Shown here piece by piece: positions 36,700 through 48,434 of a stretch of DNA of 64,000 nt. Source of the stretch: Leptospira noumeaensis (GTDB taxonomy: Bacteria > Spirochaetota > Leptospiria > Leptospirales > Leptospiraceae). Made by a program: the position numbers and the translations under genes. The stretch spans positions 124,001 to 188,000 of the forward strand of contig NZ_RQFK01000033.1 in NCBI RefSeq assembly GCF_004770765.1. Reading direction: 5' to 3'. The notes beneath the pieces are model-generated. The model saw only the letters and a list, made by a program, of their open reading frames with translations. It was not told the DNA's origin and searched no databases. Position 1 is the first letter of the stretch. Each line of letters starts with the position of its first letter.

Positions 36700-37716
36700 A
36701 TGTTCTTCCGTAGCTTCAGTCTCGCACTTATGTTTTTTATCCCCAGTCTGATTTGGGGACAAAAATTAATTGGGAACCAGGAATATCCTGAAATCCTCTG
36801 GGGCAAAGACCAGGAGTTTGATACCTCTGATTTTCCGAACGGTTCCTTTATCTACCAAAAAGATGATTTTATCTTGGCACGAGGAAAACTCTTCCAAGGG
36901 GAACCTCCCAAATCCAATGGAAGTTTTACCTATGGAACTGAAACCATCACCAATTCCGGAAAATGGAATAACGATACCATTGAAATTCTTTTGAACGGAA
37001 AACCAAATACTAGAAACGAAGTCATCAAACGTTTAGAAGCCGGAGTCAGGTTTGATCCTCAATTTTTTCCTTTCCGTTACAACTTAGGACGGCTGTATTC
37101 TTTGGAAATGAATTACGAAAAAGCACTGGTTGAATTTGAATACGCCAAAGCAGAGATGCCAGAGTATTTTAAAACCTATTTACATATCGCCATTCTTTCT
37201 GAAATCACAAGGCAAGTTTATTATGCGATTATGAATTACAAATTGGCTGTGGAAAAAAATCCCTATGATACAGAGGCTCTTATCCGTCTTGCGGATCATT
37301 ATCTCGCGACAGGACTCAAAAACCGTGCCCTTCTCTATTTGAATAAAGCTCTTAAGATTGAAGAAGAAAGTCCAAATGTGAAATTAGGATTTGCTAGGCT
37401 TGAAATGGAAAAAGGAAATTTCCATATAGCTTATAAAATTTTCAATCGCACCACTCTCACCACAGCCGAAGGGAAACCAAAACCTTACGATAAAAAATTC
37501 CATTATTATTTTGCTGAAACTGCATCCAAAGTCACTGACTATGAAACTGCAGAAGAAGAATATACAAAGATGTTAAGTTTTACCAATGATCCCTTCTTTG
37601 CTACCGTCTCTTCCAAAGTCATCGCAAGAAGACGTGACATTGCGAAAAAATTTGCTGAGGCAAAACGAACTCAATTGGATGATTCCGAAGAAGAAACCAC
37701 TCCACCAAACGAGTGA
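36700..37716 (+). CDS. Exported TPR-repeat protein
   Basis: A 338-residue protein with a signal peptide (MFFRSFSLALMFFIPSLIWG), so the ATG at 36700 is preferred over the upstream in-frame start. The middle consists of tetratricopeptide repeats, for example NLGRLYSLEMNYEKALVEFEYAKAE, DTEALIRLADHYLATGLKNRALLYLNKAL, then a third unit. The first ~100 mature residues have no recognised domain, and the C-terminal tail is charged. It is probably a periplasmic scaffold. It ends 46 bp inside the convergent ABC gene. Confidence 0.85.
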   Translation: MFFRSFSLALMFFIPSLIWGQKLIGNQEYPEILWGKDQEFDTSDFPNGSFIYQKDDFILARGKLFQGEPPKSNGSFTYGTETITNSGKWNNDTIEILLNGKPNTRNEVIKRLEAGVRFDPQFFPFRYNLGRLYSLEMNYEKALVEFEYAKAEMPEYFKTYLHIAILSEITRQVYYAIMNYKLAVEKNPYDTEALIRLADHYLATGLKNRALLYLNKALKIEEESPNVKLGFARLEMEKGNFHIAYKIFNRTTLTTAEGKPKPYDKKFHYYFAETASKVTDYETAEEEYTKMLSFTNDPFFATVSSKVIARRRDIAKKFAEAKRTQLDDSEEETTPPNE

Positions 37717-38459
37717 TTTCTAGCAGCAACCAAACTTTGTAACAATCTGGATTTTGGATGCGTAAGTATTTCCTTAGGTTTCCCAACTTCCACAATCTCA
37801 CCCCCATCCAAAACATAAATTTCATCACACATATAAGACAAAAATCCTAAATCATGAGAAACAAAAAACATTCCTAAACGATCCGTTTGGTTGATTTGTT
37901 TCAGTTCTTCGGCAATTTTTTTTTGAACCAGTACATCGAGTGCTGTGACTGGTTCGTCCAGAAGAAGATACTCAGGATTTGTCAAAAGAGATCTTAAGAT
38001 GGCAAAACGTTGCAACTGTCCACCACTTAACTCTTGCTTGGTTTTATTTAACAAATCTAATGGCAATTCAAACCGAGAACAAAGTCCCTCAATCCGTATC
38101 CATTCTTCTTTTTTTGTTTCTTCTGTTAAAAAAAAACCTTTTTTGATTCGAATGGGTTCCAGTAGTAAGTCTTTCATTTTTCCCAAATGGGAAAAACTGC
38201 CATGCGGGTCTTGAAAAACTGGTTGGAGACAAGGATTTTGTTTTTTTGATAAGGGATTACCTTTCCAATCGATAGTCCCAGACCAAGTGTATCCATCAGA
38301 AGGATTCAATAGCCCGAGAGCCAACCGAATCAAAGTGGATTTACCAGAACCTGATTTTCCAATCAGACCAGTGATTCTATTTGTATCTGCCTTTAGATTG
38401 ATTTGGTTTAAAAGGATTTTCCCATTTACTTTGACAGTAATATTTTTAAGAGTAAACAT
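37671..38459 (-). CDS. ABC transporter ATPase, oligopeptide/nickel type (orphan)
   Basis: The 262-residue ATPase resembles DppF/OppF/NikE proteins: Walker A GKSGSGKSTLIRL, PVFQDPHGSFS (Q-loop typical of peptide transporters), signature LSGGQLQRFAILRSL, Walker B LLLDEPVTALDVLVQK, and the His in VSHDLGFL. ATG at 38459 with GGAG about 8 nt upstream is preferred over GTG at 38468. No permease or binding protein is adjacent, so it either serves a transporter encoded elsewhere or uses a preceding gene lost here. Confidence 0.85.
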   Translation of the reverse strand: MFTLKNITVKVNGKILLNQINLKADTNRITGLIGKSGSGKSTLIRLALGLLNPSDGYTWSGTIDWKGNPLSKKQNPCLQPVFQDPHGSFSHLGKMKDLLLEPIRIKKGFFLTEETKKEEWIRIEGLCSRFELPLDLLNKTKQELSGGQLQRFAILRSLLTNPEYLLLDEPVTALDVLVQKKIAEELKQINQTDRLGMFFVSHDLGFLSYMCDEIYVLDGGEIVEVGKPKEILTHPKSRLLQSLVAARNHSFGGVVSSSESSN

Positions 38460-38530
38460 TGGGTTCACTCCATAAAATCATTGCGTTTCTTTTTTCGAAA
38501 GGGAGACTAAAGAGTAAGGAGAGTTGCGAA

Positions 38531-39430
38531 TTGGAAACAGTTAAAATCACAGAAGTAGGACCAAGGGATGGATTACAAAACGAAAAAACCATTCTCTCCA
38601 CTCAGGATAAATTTGAATTCGTATCTCGTCTAGTAGAAACCGGAGTGAAACATATCGAACTCACTTCCTTTGTTAGAAAGGACAGAATTCCACAAATGGG
38701 AGATGCTTCTGAACTTTCCTCCCTCATCCTTCCGAAGTTCCAAAACAAAGTCAAATTTTCTTCACTCACTCCGAATGCCAAAGGGTATGAAGGAGCAAAG
38801 GAGGCAGGTTTTAAAGAAGTAGCCGTATTCACTGCCACTTCTGAAAGTTTTACTAAAAAAAATATCAATATGTCCATCGAAGAAAGTTTGGATTTTTTTA
38901 AACCCATCTTTACCCAAGCAAAAACAGATGGAATCCAAGTGCGAGGATACATTTCTACAGTCATCGCTTGTCCTTACGAAGGAAAAATCAAACCAGAAAA
39001 AACTCTTGAGATCGCTGAACGTTTATTAGATGCAGGTGCTTATGAAATTTCTCTAGGAGAAACCATTGGAGTTGCTGTTCCAACGGAAGTAGAAAAACTA
39101 CTGGAAGTCCTTTTGAAAAAAATTCCAAAAACATATTTGGCAGGGCACTTCCACGATACTTATGGAATGGCAATTGCGAACACCAAACAAGCGCTTGTGA
39201 TGGGAATCCGAAGTTTTGATAGTTCTGCGGGAGGCCTGGGTGGATGTCCTTACGCAAAAGGTGCCGCTGGTAACGTTGCGACTGAGGACTTAGTTTATTT
39301 TTTACATAGAGAAGGATACCAAACAGGAATCCAATTGGACTCTCTGGTTTCAGCAAGCCAATTTATGGAAGAAAAAATTGGAAGGAAACTGACTTCTAGA
39401 ACATACGTTGCCATGAAGAATGCCGATTGA
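38531..39430 (+). CDS. mvaB: Hydroxymethylglutaryl-CoA lyase
   Basis: HMG-CoA lyase splits HMG-CoA to acetyl-CoA and acetoacetate, used in leucine breakdown. The 299-residue sequence has EVGPRDGLQNE at the start, HIELTSFVRKDRIPQM, the metal-binding GHFHDTYGMAIAN, and the signature GLGGCPYAKGAAGNVATED with the active-site Cys. The start is taken as TTG 38531 with AAGGAG 9 nt upstream; this gives the usual ~300-residue length. The end overlaps the next gene by 11 bp. Confidence 0.93.
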   Translation: METVKITEVGPRDGLQNEKTILSTQDKFEFVSRLVETGVKHIELTSFVRKDRIPQMGDASELSSLILPKFQNKVKFSSLTPNAKGYEGAKEAGFKEVAVFTATSESFTKKNINMSIEESLDFFKPIFTQAKTDGIQVRGYISTVIACPYEGKIKPEKTLEIAERLLDAGAYEISLGETIGVAVPTEVEKLLEVLLKKIPKTYLAGHFHDTYGMAIANTKQALVMGIRSFDSSAGGLGGCPYAKGAAGNVATEDLVYFLHREGYQTGIQLDSLVSASQFMEEKIGRKLTSRTYVAMKNAD

Positions 39431-40304
39431 TTTATACCTTCTCCATACTAAGTTAGAAGATCTAAAAAAGAAGTATCAAAATCTAAGTTATTTAGAAACA
39501 GATCCCATTTGTTTTCCTAAACAATACCAAGATCCTCTCGATATTGAAGTAGTTTCTTTCATTTCCTGTTTATATGCTTATGGGAATGTAAAAAGCATAC
39601 AAGGTTTTCTAAAACCAATCTTTCTTAACCTTGGAAAATCCCCCTACCAAACCTTATTGGGCCAAGATTCAAAGTTTCAATCCGTTCTCTCTGGCCTAAA
39701 GGTTTATAGGTTTCAAACCAAAAAAGACAATCAAATTTTCTTTCGAACGTTAGCAAGGGTAGTCGCCGAGAAAGAAAAAAAATCCCCGCTCTTAGAATCG
39801 TATTTTCTAGATTCAAAAGAAGTTTTTGAAGAAACAAAGTCCATCCAAAGGTTTCAAAGTTTTTGGGAAGAGGAACTTAAAAAAACAAGCGGTAAAAAAA
39901 ACCTCTCCTATGGGCTCCAATTTCTAATTGGTAAGTCTACAGCAAAGTCTCCGAAAAAAAGATTATCCCTTTTCCTACGATGGATGGTAAGGAACTCCTA
40001 CCCCGATTTTGGTCTTTATAAAAAAATACACGCTAATCAAATCCCCTTCCCATTAGATGTTCATATCCAAAAATTAATCCAAGTTTTGGGAATCACCACG
40101 AGAAAAAGTTTTGGAGTGAAAGAATCCTATCTAACTCGCGAGTTTTTTAAACAACTAAACCCCGTAGATCCTTTGTTATACGACTTTTACCTAACAAGAG
40201 TAGGAATCATTGAGAAATGTAATGCTACTTATAAAAAGGATGTTTGCGAAACTTGTTATTTGAAGGAAGTTTGTTTGGTATTTGGTAGTGCCACGGGGAA
40301 TTGA
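39420..40304 (+). CDS. TIGR02757/DUF2400 family protein with C-terminal cysteine cluster
   Basis: A 294-residue member of the TIGR02757 (DUF2400) family, of unknown function: CFPKQYQDPLDIEVVSFISCLYAYG near residue 31 and LFLRWMVRNSYPDFGLY near 184 are family hallmarks. PLDVHIQKL (Asp213) resembles the VDTH segment of endonuclease III, and the C-terminal C267-x8-C276-x2-C279-x5-C285 resembles its [4Fe-4S] motif. A nucleic-acid-related role is possible. The last 22 bp overlap tRNA-Glu on the opposite strand. Confidence 0.85.
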   Translation: MPIDLYLLHTKLEDLKKKYQNLSYLETDPICFPKQYQDPLDIEVVSFISCLYAYGNVKSIQGFLKPIFLNLGKSPYQTLLGQDSKFQSVLSGLKVYRFQTKKDNQIFFRTLARVVAEKEKKSPLLESYFLDSKEVFEETKSIQRFQSFWEEELKKTSGKKNLSYGLQFLIGKSTAKSPKKRLSLFLRWMVRNSYPDFGLYKKIHANQIPFPLDVHIQKLIQVLGITTRKSFGVKESYLTREFFKQLNPVDPLLYDFYLTRVGIIEKCNATYKKDVCETCYLKEVCLVFGSATGN

Positions 40305-40357
40305 ACCCCGATTGCAAGGATGAAAACCTTGTGTCCTAACCATTAGACGATGGCACC
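40283..40357 (-). tRNA. tRNA-Glu(TTC)
   Basis: The acceptor GGTGCCA pairs with TGGCACT (one G-T), the D-arm has TAATGGTTAGGA, the anticodon arm CAAGG-TTTTCAT-CCTTG reads TTC, and the T-arm is CGGGG-TTCAATT-CCCCG. The 3' CCA is encoded (40283-40285). It overlaps the 3' end of the DUF2400 gene on the opposite strand. Confidence 0.96.
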
Positions 40358-40395
40358 GTGTGAAGAACGTGTTTAAGAGTTTCAAGAACTCTAAT

Positions 40396-40471
<76 letters not shown>

Positions 40472-40548
40472 TTCTGTAGCCAAGAATATCGAACCACCTT
40501 TCTCGGTCAACAACTACTTAAAAAAAAGATCCAGAGTTTCTTATTTTT

Positions 40549-42856
<2,308 letters not shown>

Positions 42857-42978
42857 ACCGGGATCTCGATCACCCAAGAAGTCAGTTTAGAGAAATCCTG
42901 GATTTACGCAATCAATTGTAAAAATCGAATAGACAAATCGAAAGTTTTCAGTAATTTAATGTCGGTTTAGAGGCATAC

Positions 42979-44997
42979 ATGACAGAAAAAGAAGCCACTT
43001 TGGGACGCTGGCATAAAGAATTTTTTGAGAACATTCACCTATTTGTAAAATCGGGACTGTCCGAGTCCGAAGCAAAGTCCATTTTAGAAGAGTTTTTAGT
43101 CCTTTCACAAAGTACGCCAAAACCAAAGGTAATGGATATCTTTCAAGAACCAGAACGTTTGGAAGAGATTGGAGTTTTCACTGACATACGTCCCGAACCT
43201 CGTGACTTTATGTTGAAATTTCTAGATCCCATTATGAAAAAATTCAAAGTGGAAGGTATAGAAAACCTGAAACTTCTAGATGGAGTCATCGGGAAATATC
43301 CAGTCACTTTAATCTCCAACCACTTAAGTCATTTAGATGCACCTGCCATCTTTACTCTTCTATATAATTCAGGGCCAGAAGGGAGGAAAATTGCCGAGTC
43401 TCTTGTGTTTATTGCAGGACGCCTCGCCTTCGAACCTGACTTCACTCGTCTTGGACTCTATATGTTTGGAACCCTACTTGTTTGTTCCAAAAAGGATATG
43501 GCCGACAACCCTTCTCTTTCGGATGTAATGACCAAAATCAATATGCGGGCCTTTCGTAATTCACAGAAATTACAATCTGATGGAAAGGTGATTTCTATTT
43601 TTCCTGAAGGAACGAGGTCTCGGGATGGAAGGCTTATGCCATTTGTTGACACTGTGTACCATTATGTTGCCAATAAAGTCATCCTCCCAATTTCTCTAGA
43701 AGGAACAGAAAAAATTCTTCCTATTGAAGGATTACTTTTTAACCAAGCAGTTGGAAAACTTGTGATCGGCAAACCAGTGCTTGTTGGTGAACTTACCAAA
43801 AAGGAAATGGAAACCTTTCCGAAACACATCGAACAAATTTCTTTTCCAGGGACTGGTGATAAAAAACAGTTCATCATTGATAACCTAGCACTCCTTGTCG
43901 GTAGCAATTTAAACAAACACAAACATGGAACCTATCGTAACCTTTACAAAGGGGATGTTCGTGAAACCAACCAACTCATTTCGCTTCCTAAAAAACCGGA
44001 AGAACATGTAGTCATCATTGGATCGTCCAATATGTCAGTGGCTTTTGCTTGTGTAATGGCAAACAAAAATGTAAAAGTTACGATTTACACACCTGATTCA
44101 GATATTGTAAAACAAAGTAACGAAGAAAGACGTGATGTGGTTCATTATCCAATTTACAAACTTCCACCAAACATTGAATTCTCGGACAAACCTGAAGTGA
44201 TGGAATCAGCCACACTATTCATCCAAGGAACCAATCCATGGGAATTTGATGGAATTTATTCTAAAATCAGAACCTATTTGCAGAAAAACAAATCCCCGAT
44301 GGTAAATGTCATCAAAGGATTTACAGGTTCCAAAAAAGGTCTTATTTTAGAAGATTTGAACGAACTTTTACTAATTGAGAGGGAAAGATTGGCTGTCGTA
44401 TCCGGTGCTTGTTACCCCGATCAAATTATGGAAAGGAAAATATCCGGATTTGAAATATCTGCTTTTGAAGATTCACTCATTCCAAAACTCCAGGAACTTC
44501 TCTCCAACAATTATGTTTTTACAAGGGCCGCGATCAATTCCCGCGACACAAAAGGTGTACAACTCGGAGGAGCTTTAAAAACAATTTATGCCGTTGCTAT
44601 GGGCTTGGTAGAAGGATACTTCAAACGAGAGTTAGGTGGAAATGTAGACAACACACTTTTCCATTTGAGTAATCGTTTCTTCAATGAAATGGTTTCCATT
44701 GGAGTTTTACTCGGGGGGGATCCAACCACGTTCAATGGCCTTTCGGGAATGACAGACTTTATGTTGGCTTGTTTCGGATCTGATACACGAGATAGAAAAT
44801 ATGGTTATGATCTAGCTTATGGCACAAGACCCGAAAAAATCACCAATGGATTTTATGGATTAAAGGTTTTACCAAATCTCATTCAATTAGATGAAAAAAG
44901 GCATCCGATTGTGACAGCTGCTTACAGGACGGTCATCCAAAACGAAGAGTTTGATTTGGTGGCAGAAAAATTGCAGATGCAGCTCGCTAGGTTTTAG
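42979..44997 (+). CDS. Fused PlsC-type acyltransferase and GpsA-like dehydrogenase
   Basis: A single 672-residue frame. Residues ~85-310 are a glycerolipid acyltransferase: H115-x4-D120 in SNHLSHLDAPA and FPEGTRSRDGRL at 208-219. Residues ~343-672 resemble NAD-dependent glycerol-3-phosphate dehydrogenase (GpsA): a Rossmann-like VVIIGSSNMSVAFACVM, GACYPDQIMER, then KGVQLGGALKTIYAVAMGLVEG with the catalytic-type Lys534, and the helical ending GLSGMTDFMLACFGS. The nucleotide loop is G-S-S-N-M-S rather than G-x-G-x-x-G/A, so dehydrogenase activity is uncertain. The protein could couple glycerol-3-phosphate formation to acylation. It overlaps the convergent kinase gene by 11 bp. Confidence 0.85.
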   Translation: MTEKEATLGRWHKEFFENIHLFVKSGLSESEAKSILEEFLVLSQSTPKPKVMDIFQEPERLEEIGVFTDIRPEPRDFMLKFLDPIMKKFKVEGIENLKLLDGVIGKYPVTLISNHLSHLDAPAIFTLLYNSGPEGRKIAESLVFIAGRLAFEPDFTRLGLYMFGTLLVCSKKDMADNPSLSDVMTKINMRAFRNSQKLQSDGKVISIFPEGTRSRDGRLMPFVDTVYHYVANKVILPISLEGTEKILPIEGLLFNQAVGKLVIGKPVLVGELTKKEMETFPKHIEQISFPGTGDKKQFIIDNLALLVGSNLNKHKHGTYRNLYKGDVRETNQLISLPKKPEEHVVIIGSSNMSVAFACVMANKNVKVTIYTPDSDIVKQSNEERRDVVHYPIYKLPPNIEFSDKPEVMESATLFIQGTNPWEFDGIYSKIRTYLQKNKSPMVNVIKGFTGSKKGLILEDLNELLLIERERLAVVSGACYPDQIMERKISGFEISAFEDSLIPKLQELLSNNYVFTRAAINSRDTKGVQLGGALKTIYAVAMGLVEGYFKRELGGNVDNTLFHLSNRFFNEMVSIGVLLGGDPTTFNGLSGMTDFMLACFGSDTRDRKYGYDLAYGTRPEKITNGFYGLKVLPNLIQLDEKRHPIVTAAYRTVIQNEEFDLVAEKLQMQLARF

Positions 44998-46807
44998 GTA
45001 AAAAAACTTCAAATACCGTACTGCCGGGTTCTGATTGGAACTGAATCCGGCCATGGTGTCTTTCTTCTACTGATTGTTTTACAATCCCGAGCCCAAGCCC
45101 TGACCCTTCTCCCTTTTCTTTGGTTGTATAAAACGGTTCAAAAATTCGTTTTTGGATTGTAATAGGAATTCCTGGGCCATTGTCTTTAATTTGAATCACA
45201 ACTTCCTTTTCGAATTCATCCACTTGGATGGTAAGAATTCCCTTAAAAGCCATGGCCTGTAAGGCATTATAAATGAGATTGGTCCAAATTTGAATGAGTT
45301 CATCAGGATATCCTAAAATGGTAGGACTCGAATTATACAATCGAATACAATCAACTCCAGATTTCATTTTACTTTGGTATAAAGTTAGAACTGTTTCAAT
45401 TGTATCCACAATATTGATTGGCGATTTTGCTTCATTTTTATCAAATCTTCCATAACTCTTTAAACTATAAACAATTTTGGATGTTCTTTCTACTGCCAAC
45501 CGAATGGATTCAATACTACGTAATGTGTTTAGTTCAGAAAGAACTAAGTCGAGTAAAAGAGAAGATTGGAAACGAAGTAAAAAACTTTGGTTTTCGAGAA
45601 AATAATCAGGAACACCTAAATCAACAATACGGTCAGCCAAATCATAGGCCGGTTCAATTCCGAATCGATTAAATATACCTTCCAAATTCTTTTTTGCCTT
45701 ACGAGCTTCCGCAAAGGCATAAGATTTGGGTTTGATAGTAAATAAATTTGTTACCCAAGTGACAATTTCATTAACTTCTTCTTCTGAATGCTTAGAAAAA
45801 GATTCTTTGATCTGGAACAAACGATTTCCGAAATTTCCAATGCGGTTGTAAATTTGTTCACTAAATGCCGAAATTGCTGCCAGAGGGTTATTGATTTCAT
45901 GGGCAACACTAGCAACTAACTGACCTAAGGTTGCCATTTTTTCAGCAAGGATCAATTGGTCTTGGGTTTTCTGTAAATCTTCTAAAATCCGATTGAGTTC
46001 TTTGGTTCTTTCTTTAACAGCATATTCAAGAGCTTCTTTACTCTGTTTTGATTCGGTAATATCGATTAGAATCGCAAGTAAAGTAGGCCTTCCATGATTA
46101 TTGAGGATCGTATTCCCTGAAACCACATGACGAATTTCACCGGTTTTGGTTCTTACACTGGCCTCCAGCCCCGTACTCCAACCCTTTTTTTGCACTTCCG
46201 CAAGAAGCCTGGCCCGGTCTAATTTGGTGATCCAGATATTCAATTCATGCGATGTTTTTCCAATGATCTCGTCCCTTTCAAATCCAATCAACCGGCAGTA
46301 GGCTTCATTGATATCATCGTATTTGCCTGTTTCCGCGTCAGATAAGCTAACGGCCGCTGGGTTCAGTCGAAAGACACTTTCAAAAAGTTCTTTGCTAATG
46401 ACGAGTTCACTTTGTAATGCACTCGCCAAGTTTTCCTTCTCTTTAAGCGCCGTTATGTTTTGTCCAGCAGATAATAGATACTTCCCATTTTCCAGAATCC
46501 TACCGCTAAAGAGAATTACGACCGTAGCTCCGGATTTTGTTATGAGGGAAACTTCTTTGTTGAGAATATGGCCGTCCGTTTTTAGTTTTTCTAAAATAAT
46601 CTCTCTATCATTTGTATTCGAATAAATCCCTAAATCTAGAGTGGATTTTCCAATCACCTCTTCCTTTGTCCGACCAAGCCAATGACAATATACTTCATTT
46701 ACCTCCACATACAATCCCGTCTGCATATCAGTGAGTGACATCCCAATGGGACTAGAACTAAAGGCTGTATGCCAAATGGAATCGGATATAGACTGAGAGG
46801 ATGACAT
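44987..46807 (-). CDS. Two-PAS sensor histidine kinase with enlarged dimerisation domain
   Basis: A cytosolic kinase of about 606 residues: PAS at ~11-120 (SSPIGMSLTDMQTG), PAS/PAC at ~140-255, coiled coil, then the H-box SVAHEINNPLAA with His303. The second helix of the dimerisation domain (RSIESIRLAVERTSK) comes only some 125 residues later, because an extra helical block of about 110 residues sits between. The ATPase part is intact: IWTNLIYNALQAM, DNGPGIP, TTKEKGEGSGLGLGI. No response regulator is adjacent. ATG at 46807 is used; TTG at 46840 is also open. Confidence 0.88.
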   Translation of the reverse strand: MSSSQSISDSIWHTAFSSSPIGMSLTDMQTGLYVEVNEVYCHWLGRTKEEVIGKSTLDLGIYSNTNDREIILEKLKTDGHILNKEVSLITKSGATVVILFSGRILENGKYLLSAGQNITALKEKENLASALQSELVISKELFESVFRLNPAAVSLSDAETGKYDDINEAYCRLIGFERDEIIGKTSHELNIWITKLDRARLLAEVQKKGWSTGLEASVRTKTGEIRHVVSGNTILNNHGRPTLLAILIDITESKQSKEALEYAVKERTKELNRILEDLQKTQDQLILAEKMATLGQLVASVAHEINNPLAAISAFSEQIYNRIGNFGNRLFQIKESFSKHSEEEVNEIVTWVTNLFTIKPKSYAFAEARKAKKNLEGIFNRFGIEPAYDLADRIVDLGVPDYFLENQSFLLRFQSSLLLDLVLSELNTLRSIESIRLAVERTSKIVYSLKSYGRFDKNEAKSPINIVDTIETVLTLYQSKMKSGVDCIRLYNSSPTILGYPDELIQIWTNLIYNALQAMAFKGILTIQVDEFEKEVVIQIKDNGPGIPITIQKRIFEPFYTTKEKGEGSGLGLGIVKQSVEERHHGRIQFQSEPGSTVFEVFLPKT

Positions 46808-46850
46808 TCGTTTGGAATCTAGTATTTGATCAGAATACAAAACGAATGCA

Positions 46851-46890
46851 ATAAAAAAAAAGCCTACTCAAAACTAGAGTAGGCTTCTTA
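46851..46890 (-). terminator. Intrinsic terminator of the ribosomal protein operon
   Basis: Read on the minus strand, AAGCCTACTC and GAGTAGGCTT (46877-46886 and 46860-46869 on plus) form a 10-bp stem with a 7-base loop, followed by a long T-run (46851-46859 region). It lies 28 bp after the rplQ stop and closes the S10-spc-alpha transcript before the histidine kinase gene. Confidence 0.93.
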
Positions 46891-46914
46891 TTCCAATGAT
46901 AGAAAAAATTTAGC

Positions 46915-47430
46915 TTATTTCGCAGCTACTTTTTCTTTTTTGGCTTTTTTAGGTTTTTCTTCCTTTTTAGCAGGTTTCTTTTCTTCGCGTTTCGCTCGCA
47001 CTTCTGCTTTCAACTCATCTTGAGTTTTGCGATCCACAAGTTCCAAAATTCCCATTGCCGTATTGTCAGAAGGACGGTTTACCAAACGAATGATCCGTGT
47101 GTATCCACCCACTCTTTCCGCATAACGGTTTGCAAGGTCTTTCAAAAGTTTTGTTACGATTTCTTGGTCACCAAGGTGGCTATAAAGGTATCGTGTGTTG
47201 TGCAGGATTGCTGCATTTTTCTTTTGTTCATCAAGGTTAGCAAGGTTAGCATCTAAATTACGTTTCGCTCTAGTAATGATTCGTTCCGCGTAAGAACGAG
47301 CCACTTTCAACTTTGCAACAGAAGATTCAATTCTTTCGTGGCGAAGTAAAGAGATTACCATATTTTGGATCATAGCTTTTCTATGATCTGCTGATCTATT
47401 GAGTTGTTTAACTTTATTACGTTTATTCAT
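46915..47430 (-). CDS. rplQ: 50S ribosomal protein L17
   Basis: Residues 1-120 are ordinary L17 ([44 protein letters not shown]). At 171 residues it is longer than the usual ~120-130 because of a C-terminal tail made largely of Lys, Glu, Ala and Pro. The tail probably lies on the ribosome surface. It is the last gene of the operon, 1 bp after rpoA. Confidence 0.97.
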   Translation of the reverse strand: MNKRNKVKQLNRSADHRKAMIQNMVISLLRHERIESSVAKLKVARSYAERIITRAKRNLDANLANLDEQKKNAAILHNTRYLYSHLGDQEIVTKLLKDLANRYAERVGGYTRIIRLVNRPSDNTAMGILELVDRKTQDELKAEVRAKREEKKPAKKEEKPKKAKKEKVAAK

Positions 47431-47431
47431 C

Positions 47432-48409
47432 TTAAAAATCTCTCATACCGAAAGAAAGTCCCATAGAGGAAAGTTTCGCTTTCAACTCTTGTAAACTTTG
47501 TTCGCTGAAATGTTTTGATTTAGTCATTTCGTCTTCTGATCTCTTAACAAGTTCACCAATGAAGTCGATTTCTAAACTACGAAGAACGTTAGTAGAACGA
47601 ACAGAAAGTTCTAACTCTTCTACGTGTTTAGATAGAGCTGCTTTTAGTTTTTCATCAGCTTCATCCAACTCTTCTTCTTCTTCTTCAATCTCTTCTTCAA
47701 AATTAATGAAAACAGTTAAGTGGTCTTTTAGAATTTTTGCTGCTTGTGCGACTGCATCTTCTGGAGAAACAGATCCATCAGTCCAAACTTCCATCGTGAG
47801 TTTTTCGTAATCAGAACGTTGTGCAACACGAGTTTCCGATACTTCAAACAATACTTTTTGGATTGGTGAAAAAATAGAATCGATAGGGATAGTTCCCAAA
47901 ACTTCGATGTCTTTCTTTTTGTCTTCCGCAGGAACGTAACCACGTCCTCTTTGGATTTCCAAATCCATAATCAAATTGGCATCCTCATTGAGAGTGGCAA
48001 TATGAAGGTCAGGATTCATAATTTCGATAGAAGAATCAACTGCCAAGTCAGCAGCACGGAAGTAACCTGCACCTTTCAGTTCTAGGTGGATTACTTTGCT
48101 TGCTTCTTTGTCTTCAGGCTCATATTTGATTCGAACTTGTTTTAAGTTAAGAATGATACGAGTTACGTCTTCTGCTACACCTTCAATATAGGAGAACTCG
48201 TGAGAAACTCCTTCAATCCGAATCGCGGAAATTGCTGCACCTTCAATAGAAGACATGAGCGTACGACGAAGGGAGTTACCGATCGTAGTACCAATTCCTC
48301 TTTCGAAAGGTTCTGCAACAAACTTACCGTAGTTTGGAGTATTCACATCGGTAGTGAATTCGATTTTTTTGGGTCTTTTAAAACCTTTTAATAAATTCTT
48401 TGGAGACAA
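47432..48409 (-). CDS. rpoA: RNA polymerase alpha subunit
   Basis: A 325-residue alpha subunit. The assembly domain is clear ([40 protein letters not shown]), followed by an acidic linker ([17 protein letters not shown]) and a C-terminal domain with [30 protein letters not shown], which binds UP elements and activators. It sits between rpsD and rplQ, the conserved alpha-operon order. Confidence 0.98.
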   Translation of the reverse strand: MSPKNLLKGFKRPKKIEFTTDVNTPNYGKFVAEPFERGIGTTIGNSLRRTLMSSIEGAAISAIRIEGVSHEFSYIEGVAEDVTRIILNLKQVRIKYEPEDKEASKVIHLELKGAGYFRAADLAVDSSIEIMNPDLHIATLNEDANLIMDLEIQRGRGYVPAEDKKKDIEVLGTIPIDSIFSPIQKVLFEVSETRVAQRSDYEKLTMEVWTDGSVSPEDAVAQAAKILKDHLTVFINFEEEIEEEEEELDEADEKLKAALSKHVEELELSVRSTNVLRSLEIDFIGELVKRSEDEMTKSKHFSEQSLQELKAKLSSMGLSFGMRDF

Positions 48410-48434
48410 TGTCGTATCCTTCTTCTCTAAATTC

